Assembly: GCF_013822795.1 (NCBI RefSeq)
Contig: NZ_PNLB01000004.1
Span: 1 to 64,000, forward strand
DNA from: Phenylobacterium sp.
Lineage (GTDB): Bacteria > Pseudomonadota > Alphaproteobacteria > Caulobacterales > Caulobacteraceae
Direction: 5' to 3'
Length of the DNA stretch: 64,000 nt
Part shown: positions 16,061-27,191 of the stretch, piece by piece
Numbering within the stretch: position 1 is the stretch's first letter
Layout of the letters: each line of letters begins with the position of its first letter
The notes under the pieces: model-generated
Database searches by the model: none
The model's input: the letters and a program-made list of their open reading frames with translations, nothing else
Told to the model about the DNA's origin: nothing
Translations under genes and position numbers: made by a program

Positions 16061-17833
16061 TTAGAAGCCCTCGACGTCGAGCGCCACGGCGATATCGGAG
16101 CCGGCGGCGAGGTCGAGCCAGAGGGCGACGCGGGGCATCTCCTGTTCGAAGAAGAACCGGCAGGCGGCGACCTTGCCGGCGGTGAAGGCGTCGGCGGGCA
16201 GGGCCTTGGCGGCCAGCGCCTGGTCGAGCCACAGCCAGCCGACCACCGCGTGGCCGAAGGCGCGCAGGGCGCTGGTGGCGCCGGCCAGGGCGTGCGGGGT
16301 CAGCGGCGAGGCGATGGCCTCCGCGAAGGCGGCGATCTGCTCCCAGGCGGCGAGCAGGGCCTGGGCGTTTTGGGCGAGGTCCGGGTGGTTTTGCGCGGCC
16401 GCAGCGGTGGCTTCGATGAGGGTGCGCAGTTCGGCCAGCGCCTGCGGATCGCGGGCCAGCTTGCGGCCGACCAGATCGATGCCTTGGACGCCGGTGGTGC
16501 CCTCGTGGATCGGGTTCAGGCGGTTGTCGCGGTAGATCTGCTCGACGTCGAAATCGCGGGTGTAGCCGTAGCCGCCATGGATCTGGATGGCGAGGTCGTT
16601 GGCGGCCAGGCCCATCTCCGAGGGCCAGGTCTTGGCGGCGGGGGTCAAGAGGTCGAGCAGGCGGCGGGCGGTCTCGGCGTCGTCGCCGGTCTGTTCCTCG
16701 TCGAGCAGGCGCGCGCAGTAGAAGATCAGCGCCATGGCCCCTTCGACGTAGGCCTTCTGGGCCAGCAGCATGTTGCGCACATCGGGGTGGCCGATGATCG
16801 GGGCGGGCGCGCTGGCCCCGGCCGGGCGACCCTGCAGCCGCTCTTGCGCATAGGCCAGCGACTGGCGGTAGCCGCGGTAGCCGAGCATGGCGGCGCCGAG
16901 GCCGACATTGATCCGCGCCTCGTTCATCATCTGGAACATCTGCGCCAGGCCCTGGCCGACCTCGCCGACCAGGTAGCCGACAGCGCCGGGCCGGCCGCCG
17001 GGCGTGTGAGCGCCGTCGCCGAAGGCGAGCACGGTGTTGGGGATGCCGCGATAGCCCATCTTGTGATTGAGGCCGGTGACGACGACGTCGTTGCGCGCTC
17101 CGTCCAGCAGCTTTGGCACGATGAACAGCGAGATGCCCTTCACCCCCGGCAGCGGCTTGCCGTCCGGACCCGGCGTCTTGGCCAGCACCAGGTGGACGAT
17201 GTCGGCGGTGATGTCGTGGTCGGCGCCGGAGATCCACATCTTGCCGCCGCGCAGCCGGTAGCGGGCGCCGAGGCTGTCCTGTCCGTCGGGCGTCGCCAGG
17301 GTGGTGATGTCGGCGAGCGAGGAGCCGGCCTGCGGCTCGGAGAGGCACATGGTGCCGAGCGCTTCGCCGGCGATCTGCGGCTGGGCGAAGGCGGCGACCT
17401 GGGCGGGCGTGCCGAAGGTCGCGATCAGCCGGGCGTTGGCCATGGTCAGCATCGGGAAGGCCGAGGCCGAGATGTTGGCGGCCATGAACGCGGCCATCGA
17501 GGCGCTGGCCGCGACGATCGGCAACTGCATGCCGCCGAGGTCTGCGTCAAAGGTCCCGGCCATCAGCCCGGCGGCTGCGTACTGGCGCACGGCGTCGGCG
17601 ATCTCGGGGATGACGTGGACGCCGGCCTCGTCGAGCCACGGCTCGCGGTGGTCGGCGGGCTTGTAGGCCGGAACGAAGACGTCGGCGGCCAGGCCCTCGC
17701 TGAGGTCGAGCACGGCGTCCAGGGTTTCGCGCGAATGGTCGGCGAAGCGCGGCCGGGCGAGCAGATCCTCGACCTTCAGCCAGTCGAACAGCAGGAAGTC
17801 GAGATCGCGCCGGTTCAGGTGATAGTTGCTCAT
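16061..17833 (-). CDS. Acyl-CoA dehydrogenase (DmdC/FadE5-like, long form)
   Basis: 590 residues: N-terminal domain (DUF-type 'acyl-CoA dehydrogenase N'), middle FAD-binding region with MCLSEPQAGSSLADI and KMWISGADHDI, and a C-terminal helical domain with YTRDFDVEQIYRDNRLNPIH followed by EGTTG, where Glu is the likely catalytic base. Length and motifs fit the approximately 600-residue subgroup that includes 3-methylmercaptopropionyl-CoA dehydrogenase. It acts in fatty-acid or branched-chain beta-oxidation in the cytosol. ATG 17833 (MSNYHLNRRDL) has GAGGG upstream and is preferred to the codon at 17854. It stands alone. Confidence 0.87.
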   Translation of the reverse strand: MSNYHLNRRDLDFLLFDWLKVEDLLARPRFADHSRETLDAVLDLSEGLAADVFVPAYKPADHREPWLDEAGVHVIPEIADAVRQYAAAGLMAGTFDADLGGMQLPIVAASASMAAFMAANISASAFPMLTMANARLIATFGTPAQVAAFAQPQIAGEALGTMCLSEPQAGSSLADITTLATPDGQDSLGARYRLRGGKMWISGADHDITADIVHLVLAKTPGPDGKPLPGVKGISLFIVPKLLDGARNDVVVTGLNHKMGYRGIPNTVLAFGDGAHTPGGRPGAVGYLVGEVGQGLAQMFQMMNEARINVGLGAAMLGYRGYRQSLAYAQERLQGRPAGASAPAPIIGHPDVRNMLLAQKAYVEGAMALIFYCARLLDEEQTGDDAETARRLLDLLTPAAKTWPSEMGLAANDLAIQIHGGYGYTRDFDVEQIYRDNRLNPIHEGTTGVQGIDLVGRKLARDPQALAELRTLIEATAAAAQNHPDLAQNAQALLAAWEQIAAFAEAIASPLTPHALAGATSALRAFGHAVVGWLWLDQALAAKALPADAFTAGKVAACRFFFEQEMPRVALWLDLAAGSDIAVALDVEGF

Positions 17834-18024
17834 CGCTACGCCCTCGCGGCGCACCCGCGCGCCGGGGCGCGTGCTAGCAGACGCGCCTTAACTTGCAAAT
17901 TGAAACTTATTGCGCGGCGCGAGCCATTGATAGCCTGAGCTAATAGGTCCTAGCGCATTTCGCGACCTAATGGCTGAGCGCCGCCGGACCTATCTTGAGG
18001 CGCTCGGGCAACAGGAGCGCTTCG

Positions 18025-19086
18025 ATGAATGGCTGGTCGGCTTGGCTGACGATGCTGGCGGTCGCCGCCTGCACCGGGCTTGCATCGGCGCAGGAGCCGC
18101 TGGCGATCCAGAGTCAGGGCAGTTTCGCCGTCGGCGGGACGATGGCGCGCGCGCCCGGGACGTTCGATCCGCAAAAGCCGCTGGAGCCCGCGGGGCAGAC
18201 CTATCGTGGCGACCACCTCTATGCCCGCTACCAGGCGCCGGTGAACGCGCGCCGCTATCCGATCGTGATGTGGCACGGGGCCGGGCAGTCCTCGAAGACC
18301 TGGGAGACCACCGCCGACGGGCGCGAGGGCTTTCAGACGATCTTCCTGCGCCGCGGGTTCGCGACCTATCTGATCGACCAGCCGCGTCGCGGCGCGGCCG
18401 GCCGCAGCATGGTCGCCGCGACGCTGACGCCGACCCCCGACGAGCAGCTCTGGTTCAACCAGTTCCGGGTCGGCCTGTGGCCCAGTTACTTCGAGGGCGT
18501 CCAGTTCGACCAGGGGTCGGAGACGCTCGATCAGTTCTTCCGGTCGATGACGCCGAACACCGGGGCCTATGACGTCGACGTGGTGTCCGACGGCGGCCAG
18601 GCGCTGTTCGAGAAGATCGGCCCAGGCGTGCTGTTCACCCATTCGCAGGGCGGCGGGCCCGGTTGGATGACCGCGATCAAGGCCCCCAATGTCAAAGCCG
18701 TCGTCGCCTTCGAACCGGGAAGCAGCTTCGTCTTTCCCGAGGGCGAGCTTCCGCCGCCGATCCCGAGCGCCTTCGACACGGTGGCCGGCGCGGCCGTGCC
18801 GAAGGACCAGTTCATGGCGCTGACCAAGATCCCGATCCTGATCGTCTATGGCGACAACATCCCCGATCGGCCGGTCGCAACGCCCGCCCAGGACAGCTGG
18901 CGGGCGCGGCTGGAGATGGCGCGCCAGTGGCGCGACACGGTCAACCGGCACGGCGGCCAGGCGACGCTGATCCACCTGCCGCAGATCGGCGTCCGCGGGA
19001 ACACGCACTTCCCGTTCTCGGACCTCAACAATGTCGAGGTGGCCGACGTCGTCTCGAGCTTTCTGAAGGAGAACCACCTTGACTGA
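18025..19086 (+). CDS. Exported alpha/beta hydrolase
   Basis: 353 residues. A signal peptide (MNGWSAWLTMLAVAACTGLASA-QEP) precedes an alpha/beta-hydrolase fold with oxyanion region WHGAGQSSKTWE and nucleophile Ser in THSQGGGPGW. The catalytic His is probably in GNTHFPFSD. The product is likely periplasmic. AGGAG at 18013-18017 selects ATG 18025. The gene overlaps the following CMD gene by 8 nt, and the CMD gene overlaps the cupin gene by 4 nt, so the three form one operon. The substrate is unknown. Confidence 0.82.
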   Translation: MNGWSAWLTMLAVAACTGLASAQEPLAIQSQGSFAVGGTMARAPGTFDPQKPLEPAGQTYRGDHLYARYQAPVNARRYPIVMWHGAGQSSKTWETTADGREGFQTIFLRRGFATYLIDQPRRGAAGRSMVAATLTPTPDEQLWFNQFRVGLWPSYFEGVQFDQGSETLDQFFRSMTPNTGAYDVDVVSDGGQALFEKIGPGVLFTHSQGGGPGWMTAIKAPNVKAVVAFEPGSSFVFPEGELPPPIPSAFDTVAGAAVPKDQFMALTKIPILIVYGDNIPDRPVATPAQDSWRARLEMARQWRDTVNRHGGQATLIHLPQIGVRGNTHFPFSDLNNVEVADVVSSFLKENHLD

Positions 19087-19513
19087 TCGCCAGGCGCCGC
19101 GCGGCGCGCGCAAGCTGGTCGGGCCGCTGCTGGCGGCGAGCGCCCTGTGTGCGGCGGAGGCCGCCGCGGCGCAGACGCCGTCGCGGGCGCAGCAACTGAT
19201 GGGCGACGTCGCGCCGAAGTTGGCGGAGCTGACCGATGAGGTGCTGCTGGGCGACGTCTGGGAGCGGCCCGGGCTTTCCAAGCGCGACCGCAGCCTGGTG
19301 ACGGTGGCCGCCCTGGTGGCGCTGAACCGTCCCGAGCAGTTGCGCTCGCACATCGCGCTGGCGCGGCGCAACGGGGTGACCGAGGAGGAGATCGTCGAGG
19401 CGATCACCCAGCTGGCCTTCTATGCGGGTTGGCCGAACGCGATCACCGCGGTGGGCGTGGCGCGGGAGGTGTTTCGGAGCGAGCCGGACCAGTCAAAGGA
19501 GACCGGGAAATGA
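19079..19513 (+). CDS. Carboxymuconolactone decarboxylase (CMD) family protein with signal-like N-terminus
   Basis: 144 residues starting at TTG 19079 inside the hydrolase gene. Residues 12-32 form an Ala/Leu-rich stretch ending AAA-QT, like a signal peptide. The rest is the CMD helical bundle (LSKRDRSLVTVAALVALNRP, EIVEAITQLAFYAGWPNAI). There is no CxxC pair, so it is not an AhpD-type thiol reductase. CMD proteins are normally cytosolic, which makes the apparent export signal unusual; it would match the exported hydrolase and cupin on either side. Confidence 0.8.
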   Translation: MTDRQAPRGARKLVGPLLAASALCAAEAAAAQTPSRAQQLMGDVAPKLAELTDEVLLGDVWERPGLSKRDRSLVTVAALVALNRPEQLRSHIALARRNGVTEEEIVEAITQLAFYAGWPNAITAVGVAREVFRSEPDQSKETGK

Positions 19514-19947
19514 GCCTGATCGCAGCGTCCGTCGCCGCCGTCGCCCTGAGCGCCTCCGCCGCCAGCGCCATCGTCATCGAGCGTTCGAAGCCGCAGCCGC
19601 CGGTCGCCGGCGTCCCCAATTTCACCGGCGAGGTCAGCGTCAGTTCGCGGTTCCAGCGGGCGGGCCCGGCGCGCGTCGGCGGCGGCGTGGTGCGGTTCGC
19701 ACGTGGCGCGCGGACGGCCTGGCACACCCATCCGCTGGGGCAGACGCTGTTCGTCACGGTCGGCGTCGGCCACGTCCAGAAGTGGGGCGGCCCGGTCGAG
19801 GAGATCCGCCCCGGCGACGTGGTGTGGATTCCGCCCGGCGTGAAGCACTGGCATGGCGCCACGCCTTGGTCGGGCATGACCCACATCGCGGTCTCCGAGG
19901 CGCGCGAAGGCAAGTCGGTGGAGTGGCTGGAGCCGGTCGCCGACTAA
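19510..19947 (+). CDS. Exported cupin-domain protein
   Basis: 145 residues. A signal-like N-terminus (MSLIAASVAAVALSASAASA) is followed by a single cupin barrel: TAWHTHPLGQTLFVTVGVG (metal-binding His pair and a late acidic/Gln position) and PGDVVWIPPGVKHWHGA. ATG 19510 is preceded by AAGGAG and overlaps the CMD stop as ATGA. CMD plus cupin pairs are common and are often suspected to act on the same quinone or lactone-like substrate; that is inference here. Confidence 0.83.
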   Translation: MSLIAASVAAVALSASAASAIVIERSKPQPPVAGVPNFTGEVSVSSRFQRAGPARVGGGVVRFARGARTAWHTHPLGQTLFVTVGVGHVQKWGGPVEEIRPGDVVWIPPGVKHWHGATPWSGMTHIAVSEAREGKSVEWLEPVAD

Positions 19948-20035
19948 GGGCGGACGCGGGCCCAATCGTCGCGTTTGGATTTGGTGGGGCTCGAAGGCTG
20001 GCGTTCGCCGCCGGCCCGAGCTAGCAGACCGCCCC

Positions 20036-21664
20036 ATGATCCGCCTCGACAATATCTCCAAGCAGAACGGCCACCAGATCCTGTTCATCGAAGCCTCGAT
20101 GGGCATCCAGAAGGGCGAAAAGGTCGGGCTGGTCGGCCCGAACGGCGCCGGCAAGACGACGCTGTTCCGCATGATGACCGGTCAGGAACAGCCCGACGAC
20201 GGGCTGGTCACGATCGATCCCGGCATGCGGCTCGGCTATTTCAGCCAGGACGTCGGCGAGATGGCGGGCCAAAGCGCGGTCGCCGCGGTGATGGACGGCG
20301 TCGGCCCGGTCAGCGCGCTGGCGGCCGAAATGGCCACGCTCGAGGCGGCGATGGTCGATCCAGAGCAGGCGGACGCCCTGGACGCCGTCATGGAACGCTA
20401 TGGCGAGGTGCTGGAGCGCTTCCAGGAACTGGACGGCTACGCGCTGGAAGCCCGCGCGCGCGAAGTGCTGGCGGGCCTGAGCTTCAGCCAGGAACGCATG
20501 GACGGCGATGTCGGTATGCTGTCCGGCGGCTGGAAGATGCGCGTGGCGCTGGCCCGCATCCTGCTGATGCGGCCCGACGGCATGCTGCTGGACGAACCCA
20601 GCAACCACCTCGACCTGGAAAGCCTGATCTGGCTGGAGGCCTTCCTCAAGTCCTATGACGGCGCGCTGCTCATGACCTCGCACGACCGCGCGTTCATGAA
20701 CCGCATCATCGGCAAGGTGGTGGAGATCGACGGTGGCGACCTCATCACCTATTCAGGCGACCTCGATTTCTACGAACAGCAGCGCGCGCTGAGCGAACAA
20801 CAGCGCCAGGCGCAGTACGAGCGCCAGCAGGCGATGCTGGCCAAGGAAATCAAGTTCATCGAGAAGTTCAAGGCGCGCGCCAGCCACGCCGCCCAGGTCC
20901 AGAGCCGGGTGAAGAAGCTCGACAAGATCGAACGGGTCGAGGCGCCGCGCCGCCGCCAGTCGGTCCAGTTCGAGTTCCAGAGCCCGCCGCGCTCGGGCGA
21001 CGACGTGGTCAGCCTGCGCAATGTCCACAAGGGCTACGGCGCCCAGCCGATCTATGCCAATCTCGATTTCCTGGTGCGCCGCAAGGAGCGCTGGTGCGTC
21101 CTTGGCGCCAACGGCGCCGGCAAGTCGACGCTGCTCAAACTGGTGGCCGGCGCCACCGCGCCCGACCAGGGCACGGTGAACATCGGCGCCAGCGTCAAGA
21201 TGGGCTACTTCGCCCAGCACTCCATGGACCTGCTGGACGGCGAAGAGACGATCTTCGAGTCCCTGGACGGCTCCTTCCCGCAGGCGGGCCAAGGGGCGCT
21301 GCGCACCCTGGCGGGCTGCTTCGGCTTCTCCGGCGACGATGTCGAAAAGCCCTGCCGCGTGCTGTCCGGCGGTGAGAAGGCGCGTCTGGTCATGGCCAAG
21401 ATGCTGTTCGACCCGCCGAACCTGCTGGTGCTCGACGAGCCGACCAACCACCTCGACATGGCCACCAAGGAGATGCTGGTCGCGGCCCTGGCCGACTTCG
21501 AGGGCACCATGCTGTTCGTCTCGCACGACCGCCACTTCCTGGCGGCGCTGTCGAACCGCGTGCTGGAGCTGACCCCCGAGGGCGTCCATCAGTACGGCGG
21601 CGGTTACTCGGAATACGTCGCCCGGACGGGCCAGGAAGCGCCGGGGCTGCACCCCGGAAGCTAG
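20036..21664 (+). CDS. ABC-F family ATPase (duplicated ABC domains, no TM)
   Basis: 542 residues with two ABC domains. Domain 1 has Walker A GPNGAGKT (34-41), signature LSGGWKMR and Walker B LLLDEPSNHLD. An arm/linker region (about 245-320) is rich in Gln and Arg. Domain 2 has GANGAGKS (357-364), LSGGEKAR and LVLDEPTNHLD. No membrane segments are present. ABC-F proteins bind the ribosomal E site and relieve stalled translation. The linker length and NHLD motifs fit the broad YheS/Uup/YbiT group; I cannot say which. A DUF2322 gene follows. Confidence 0.9.
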   Translation: MIRLDNISKQNGHQILFIEASMGIQKGEKVGLVGPNGAGKTTLFRMMTGQEQPDDGLVTIDPGMRLGYFSQDVGEMAGQSAVAAVMDGVGPVSALAAEMATLEAAMVDPEQADALDAVMERYGEVLERFQELDGYALEARAREVLAGLSFSQERMDGDVGMLSGGWKMRVALARILLMRPDGMLLDEPSNHLDLESLIWLEAFLKSYDGALLMTSHDRAFMNRIIGKVVEIDGGDLITYSGDLDFYEQQRALSEQQRQAQYERQQAMLAKEIKFIEKFKARASHAAQVQSRVKKLDKIERVEAPRRRQSVQFEFQSPPRSGDDVVSLRNVHKGYGAQPIYANLDFLVRRKERWCVLGANGAGKSTLLKLVAGATAPDQGTVNIGASVKMGYFAQHSMDLLDGEETIFESLDGSFPQAGQGALRTLAGCFGFSGDDVEKPCRVLSGGEKARLVMAKMLFDPPNLLVLDEPTNHLDMATKEMLVAALADFEGTMLFVSHDRHFLAALSNRVLELTPEGVHQYGGGYSEYVARTGQEAPGLHPGS

Positions 21665-21715
21665 CGGTGCTAGATGCCGGCCGCGATCAACTTAGGCGCT
21701 GGAGACAGGCGGGCG

Positions 21716-22045
21716 ATGATTCAACCAGGTGCGACGTTCAAGGATAACCTCCAGCAATTGCCGCCGGTCGACGGCGTGCAGCGCATCGACCTGCTGGACG
21801 GGACCGGAAGCGTGGTCGCCAGCATCGAGAACCAGCCGGGCAAGCAAGGCTCCCTGGCCGTCTACCAGTACCTGAAGCAGGCCTTTGGGAGCCTGGACGC
21901 GAGCGCGGCGGACCATGGCCTGGCGGTGTTCGCCGAGCACACCGCCGACGCCCGCAACCGCCCGGGCGCGCACCCGAATGTCGACCGCCTGCTGGAGATC
22001 GCCGCCGGCGGGGCTCCGCTGCGGATCGAGGTCGTCGCGGCCTGA
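21716..22045 (+). CDS. DUF2322 family protein
   Basis: 109 residues from ATG 21716. The segments TFKDNLQQLPPVDGVQRIDL, ENQPGKQGSLAVYQYL and GLAVFAEHTADARNRPGAHP followed by NVDRLL match what I know of DUF2322, a small cytosolic family without known function. An in-frame start at 21674 is possible but adds non-conserved residues. It lies 51 nt after the ABC-F stop and could be cotranscribed. Confidence 0.7.
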   Translation: MIQPGATFKDNLQQLPPVDGVQRIDLLDGTGSVVASIENQPGKQGSLAVYQYLKQAFGSLDASAADHGLAVFAEHTADARNRPGAHPNVDRLLEIAAGGAPLRIEVVAA

Positions 22046-22049
22046 CGGG

Positions 22050-24073
<2,024 letters not shown>

Positions 24074-24081
24074 GGCGAGGC

Positions 24082-25527
24082 TTAGCTCGACCTGATCACC
24101 GCCGGCGGCGTCCACGAGCCCTCGATCACCTCCCGCTTGGGCCAATAGGTCCGCATGTACAGCGAGAAGTCGGCTCCCTTGGGGGCGGGCAGCCAGTTGG
24201 CGCGTTGGTCGTCCGGCGGCGGATCGGCCTGCACATAGATGGTCAGCGAGCCGTCCGCGCCGTACTGCAGCGTCTTGTTCTTGGTGCCGAGCGAGAAGCG
24301 CTTGATCTCGTTTGGCGCGAAGAAGTGCTGAGCGTTGTAGAGGGTGAGCGACCAGAATCCATCCACCGGGGGCGTCCGCCCCTTGGCGAAGGTCACGGTA
24401 TAGCGATTGGCGCTGTTGAGGCGCGCGCCGGCGCTGTCGAGGTCCTGGTAGAAGTACCGGGTCTCGCGGGGCGCGTTGACCAGGATGTTCGACTTGGCCA
24501 CCGCCGTACGGGTGAAGTAGTCGACGCCGAACGTCGCGCCATTGGTGACCGTGCGCCAGTGGTCCGGGAGCTCGATCCCCCAGTTTCGAAACTGCAGCAG
24601 CGGGCCGACCAGCTCGGTCTCTGCCTTGGCGGCCTCGTCGATCATCGCGGCCTTGAGCGCCGGGTCGCGTTCCGCCGCGGCGATCACCGCCAGGATTTCG
24701 GCGTAGCGGGCCTCTTCGCCCGGCAAGGGCGGGGCGTCGGCCAGGACCGCCGGCAGCTGGTCGAAGATCTTGTCTGGAAACACCCAATGGGTCTCGGCTT
24801 CGGCGTCCGCCGAGGGCGGCTTGTCGAAGGACGGCAGCTTGGTCCAGTCCCGCGTCTTGGTTTTGCCGTTGTACTCGGCGAGGGGATAGACATCGACGCC
24901 CGCGATCACGGCCTGGATCGCCGCCCGGTCCTCGTCGGTGTCGTCCATGAACACGCGCGGGACGATGAACCCCGTCGAGGTCTTGGCGCGAAAGACCCCC
25001 TCGATCCCCTTGGGCGTGTCGCCGTCCCAGTCTGGACCGACGAGCAGGTAGAGGCCCGGCCGCGTGCCGTACATCTGGCCAAGCGTGGCGAAGCTGTCGG
25101 TGCGCAGGTCGACGACCTGATAGACCCAGAAACGATCGCCGAAGTCCGGGACTTGCACGACGGCGGGGCTCAGATCGAACGCTAGCACGCCGCCGCCGTA
25201 GGCCACGTCCTGGTTGGGGCAGGCGACGTCGCGCTCCTGCGGCTCGACATAGTCGTGGAGCATCGCGAGCCGGTTGAGCGGCGCGGCCGGCAGGACCCCC
25301 GCCATCAACCCGGGCGTCGGAACCTGCGCGAACGCCAGCCTGCGATTGTAGATGTTGACCAGCGGCCACGCCCAAAAATAGGCGTTTCGGGCGACGAGCC
25401 GGGCGTAGGCCTCGGTGATCGTGACCGCGCGATCAGGAGCCGTGGGGGCGGCGAGCGCCCAGTTCGGCGAGGGGGCGAGACGGTCCGACCGATCGGACTT
25501 GGCGCCGCCGGCTTTCACTTGGCCCAT
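24082..25527 (-). CDS. DUF1254/DUF1214 domain protein (second copy)
   Basis: 481 residues. It has the same two-domain layout as the protein at 8814-10298: AYFWAWPLVNIYNRR, CPNQDVAYGGGVLAFDL, FWVYQVVDLRTDSFATLG (DUF1254) and FWSLTLYNAQHFFAPNEIKR, DDQRANWLPAPKGADFSLYM (DUF1214). The two copies are diverged, so this is not a recent duplication. AAGGAG upstream of ATG 25527 picks this start over a long unlikely extension to 25704. Convergent with the LysR gene. Function unknown. Confidence 0.85.
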   Translation of the reverse strand: MGQVKAGGAKSDRSDRLAPSPNWALAAPTAPDRAVTITEAYARLVARNAYFWAWPLVNIYNRRLAFAQVPTPGLMAGVLPAAPLNRLAMLHDYVEPQERDVACPNQDVAYGGGVLAFDLSPAVVQVPDFGDRFWVYQVVDLRTDSFATLGQMYGTRPGLYLLVGPDWDGDTPKGIEGVFRAKTSTGFIVPRVFMDDTDEDRAAIQAVIAGVDVYPLAEYNGKTKTRDWTKLPSFDKPPSADAEAETHWVFPDKIFDQLPAVLADAPPLPGEEARYAEILAVIAAAERDPALKAAMIDEAAKAETELVGPLLQFRNWGIELPDHWRTVTNGATFGVDYFTRTAVAKSNILVNAPRETRYFYQDLDSAGARLNSANRYTVTFAKGRTPPVDGFWSLTLYNAQHFFAPNEIKRFSLGTKNKTLQYGADGSLTIYVQADPPPDDQRANWLPAPKGADFSLYMRTYWPKREVIEGSWTPPAVIRSS

Positions 25528-25730
25528 GAGTGCGCTCCTTTTGGCAAGGAACGGCGCCACACAGTCCGGCGTGCGTCTATCGGGGGTATCCCGGATGCGA
25601 GAAGCGGATCGCGTTCCGGCTTCGCCATGCGCCGAGCATCGGCCGCCAAGCTTGCTGAGGAGCGCCGCCGACTGCTGACACGTTTCGGGCGGCGGGGGAC
25701 GCAAGCTGGCGTCCTGACATGGAGGCGAGG

Positions 25731-26123
25731 ATGATCCGGGGAAGCTGCAACTGCGGGACGGTCAGGTTCGAGCTGACCGCGCCGCCGACGATGATGGGCA
25801 CGTGCCACTGCTCGCGCTGCCGCAAGGCCGGGGCCGGGACGTTCGTGCTGGTCGCCCGCGAGAGCCTGAGCTGGATCGCCGGGCGCGAGGCGGTGGCAAG
25901 CTATCTGCCCGAACCGCCGTTCAAGTACGCGCGCTGCTTCTGCCGCCATTGCGGCACGGGGCTGGGGGAGATCGCCTCGGAGGCCGAGACCTTCCCGATC
26001 GCCGCCCACTGCCTGGACGACGACCCGCAGGTGCGCAACCGCTTCCACGAATGGGTGTCGGTCAAGCCGGGCTGGTACGAGATCTGCGACAGCGCCAAGC
26101 AGTTCCCGGAGAACCCGGGGTAG
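25731..26123 (+). CDS. GFA/CENP-V-type zinc protein (glutathione-dependent formaldehyde-activating family)
   Basis: 130 residues. Zinc-ligand cysteines appear in order as CNCG, CHCSRC and CFCRHCGT, the pattern of the GFA/CENP-V family. Few members are proven enzymes, so 'S-hydroxymethylglutathione synthase' should not be assumed. GGAGG at 25722-25726 lies five bases before ATG 25731, which is therefore preferred to ATG 25719. Nothing nearby links it to formaldehyde metabolism. Confidence 0.82.
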   Translation: MIRGSCNCGTVRFELTAPPTMMGTCHCSRCRKAGAGTFVLVARESLSWIAGREAVASYLPEPPFKYARCFCRHCGTGLGEIASEAETFPIAAHCLDDDPQVRNRFHEWVSVKPGWYEICDSAKQFPENPG

Positions 26124-26162
26124 GGCGTTGCGCGGGCCGCAGCCGGCTGCGAGGCTCGCCGT

Positions 26163-26495
26163 ATGAGCGAGGGCGACCTGATCATCGGCTTCGAGGCGGC
26201 GCTGACCGGCAAGGGGCATGCGATCCGCGGCGCCGGCGAGCTGTCGCGGTTTGCGCGATACGCGGTGTCGCGCGGCCACCTGATCTGCAACGTCGAGACC
26301 TATGAGCTGCGCGGCAATCTGGAGGTCCCGAGGATCGACCTTGGCCTCTATCAGGGCTCGGCCGAGGAGACCAAACTCTCAGCCGACGAGCGGGCGGGGC
26401 GTTCGATGCTGCGGCTTGGCGAGATCATCGAGGACTGCGAGGCCGAGGGGGCCGGGTTCCTGTTCCAGGTCTGGATCGACTGCCTGGCGGCCTAG
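26163..26495 (+). CDS. Hypothetical protein
   Basis: 110 residues, not recognised. It has no signal peptide or TM segment, mixed alpha/beta character, and coding-like third-position GC. It begins MSEGDLIIGFEAALTGKGHA and ends FLFQVWIDCLAA. Its TAG stop is the first codon of a 23-bp direct repeat (26493-26515) identical to the region spanning the fabA and dnaJ stops at 27720-27742, so its 3' boundary coincides with an insertion or duplication junction. Confidence 0.55.
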   Translation: MSEGDLIIGFEAALTGKGHAIRGAGELSRFARYAVSRGHLICNVETYELRGNLEVPRIDLGLYQGSAEETKLSADERAGRSMLRLGEIIEDCEAEGAGFLFQVWIDCLAA

Positions 26496-26515
26496 GCCAT
26501 CTTGGCTTTCTTGAG
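26493..26515. repeat. 23-bp direct repeat, left copy (fossil dnaJ 3' end)
   Basis: This stretch, beginning TAGGCCATCTTGGC and ending TTTCTTGAG, is identical to 27720-27742. In the right copy it encodes the last seven residues and stop of dnaJ on the minus strand; here it is not followed by any dnaJ sequence. The two copies bracket the tetR-fabA pair. Confidence 0.85.
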
Positions 26516-26564
26516 AACCAGTCAGGGACGCGTTCGAGCTTGTGCTCCAGCGAACATCGCCTAA

Positions 26565-26581
26565 ATTGAATTCAATTCAAT
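26565..26581. promoter_or_regulatory. Perfect 17-bp palindrome, candidate TetR operator
   Basis: ATTGAATT-C-AATTCAAT is a perfect palindrome around a central C and ends 13 nt before the tetR ATG at 26595. It is an AT island in GC-rich DNA, which fits a site for autorepression of tetR-fabA. Confidence 0.7.
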
Positions 26582-26594
26582 CTCTGGGGCCGCT

Positions 26595-27179
26595 ATGGGC
26601 GCTGCAAGGATCGGCACGGCGGAGCGGCTGGTTCAGGCCGCCCAGGAGGAGCTGATCCACAGTCAGGGCCTGCTGGAGATGCAGGCGGTCGCCAAGCGGG
26701 CCAAGGTGTCGGTCGGGCTGGCCTATCACCACTTCGGCTCCAAGGCCGGGCTGATCGCCGCGGTGGTCGAGGCGTTCTACAACCGGCTCGAGGCGGCGGC
26801 CTTCGATCCGGCGAGGCTGAGCGCGGCGGATTGGGCGGGGCGCGAAAAGGAGCGGATCGCGGCCTACATCTCGTTCCACTACGACCATCCGTTCGCACCG
26901 CTGGTCGTCGGGGCGCTGAGCCGGGCGCCCGAGGTGCTGGACGTCGAGCAGGCGTTCACGCGCCGGCAGCTGACCGCCGGCGCGTACAATGTGAGAGCCG
27001 GGCAGCGGGACGGGGTGATCCCCGCCGATCTCGATCCAAGGCTGACCATCGCGCTGCTGATCGGCGGCATCCGGCAGGCGCTGATCGGTGCGCTCACCGC
27101 CAGCCATCGCCCCGACCGCGGGGTGCTGACCGAAAAGATCTGGGTCTTCGTCGCGGGCGCGCTGCGCCTGTCGCAATAA
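26595..27179 (+). CDS. TetR family regulator upstream of fabA
   Basis: 194 residues. The TetR HTH is evident (QAVAKRAKVSVGLAYHHFGS, KAGLIAAVVEAFYNRL), with a variable helical ligand domain. It does not resemble E. coli FabR closely. It precedes fabA by 12 nt on the same strand and has a perfect palindrome just upstream. By context it senses a lipid or acyl signal and represses its own operon; this is inference. Confidence 0.88.
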   Translation: MGAARIGTAERLVQAAQEELIHSQGLLEMQAVAKRAKVSVGLAYHHFGSKAGLIAAVVEAFYNRLEAAAFDPARLSAADWAGREKERIAAYISFHYDHPFAPLVVGALSRAPEVLDVEQAFTRRQLTAGAYNVRAGQRDGVIPADLDPRLTIALLIGGIRQALIGALTASHRPDRGVLTEKIWVFVAGALRLSQ

Positions 27180-27191
27180 GGGAGGAAGGCC

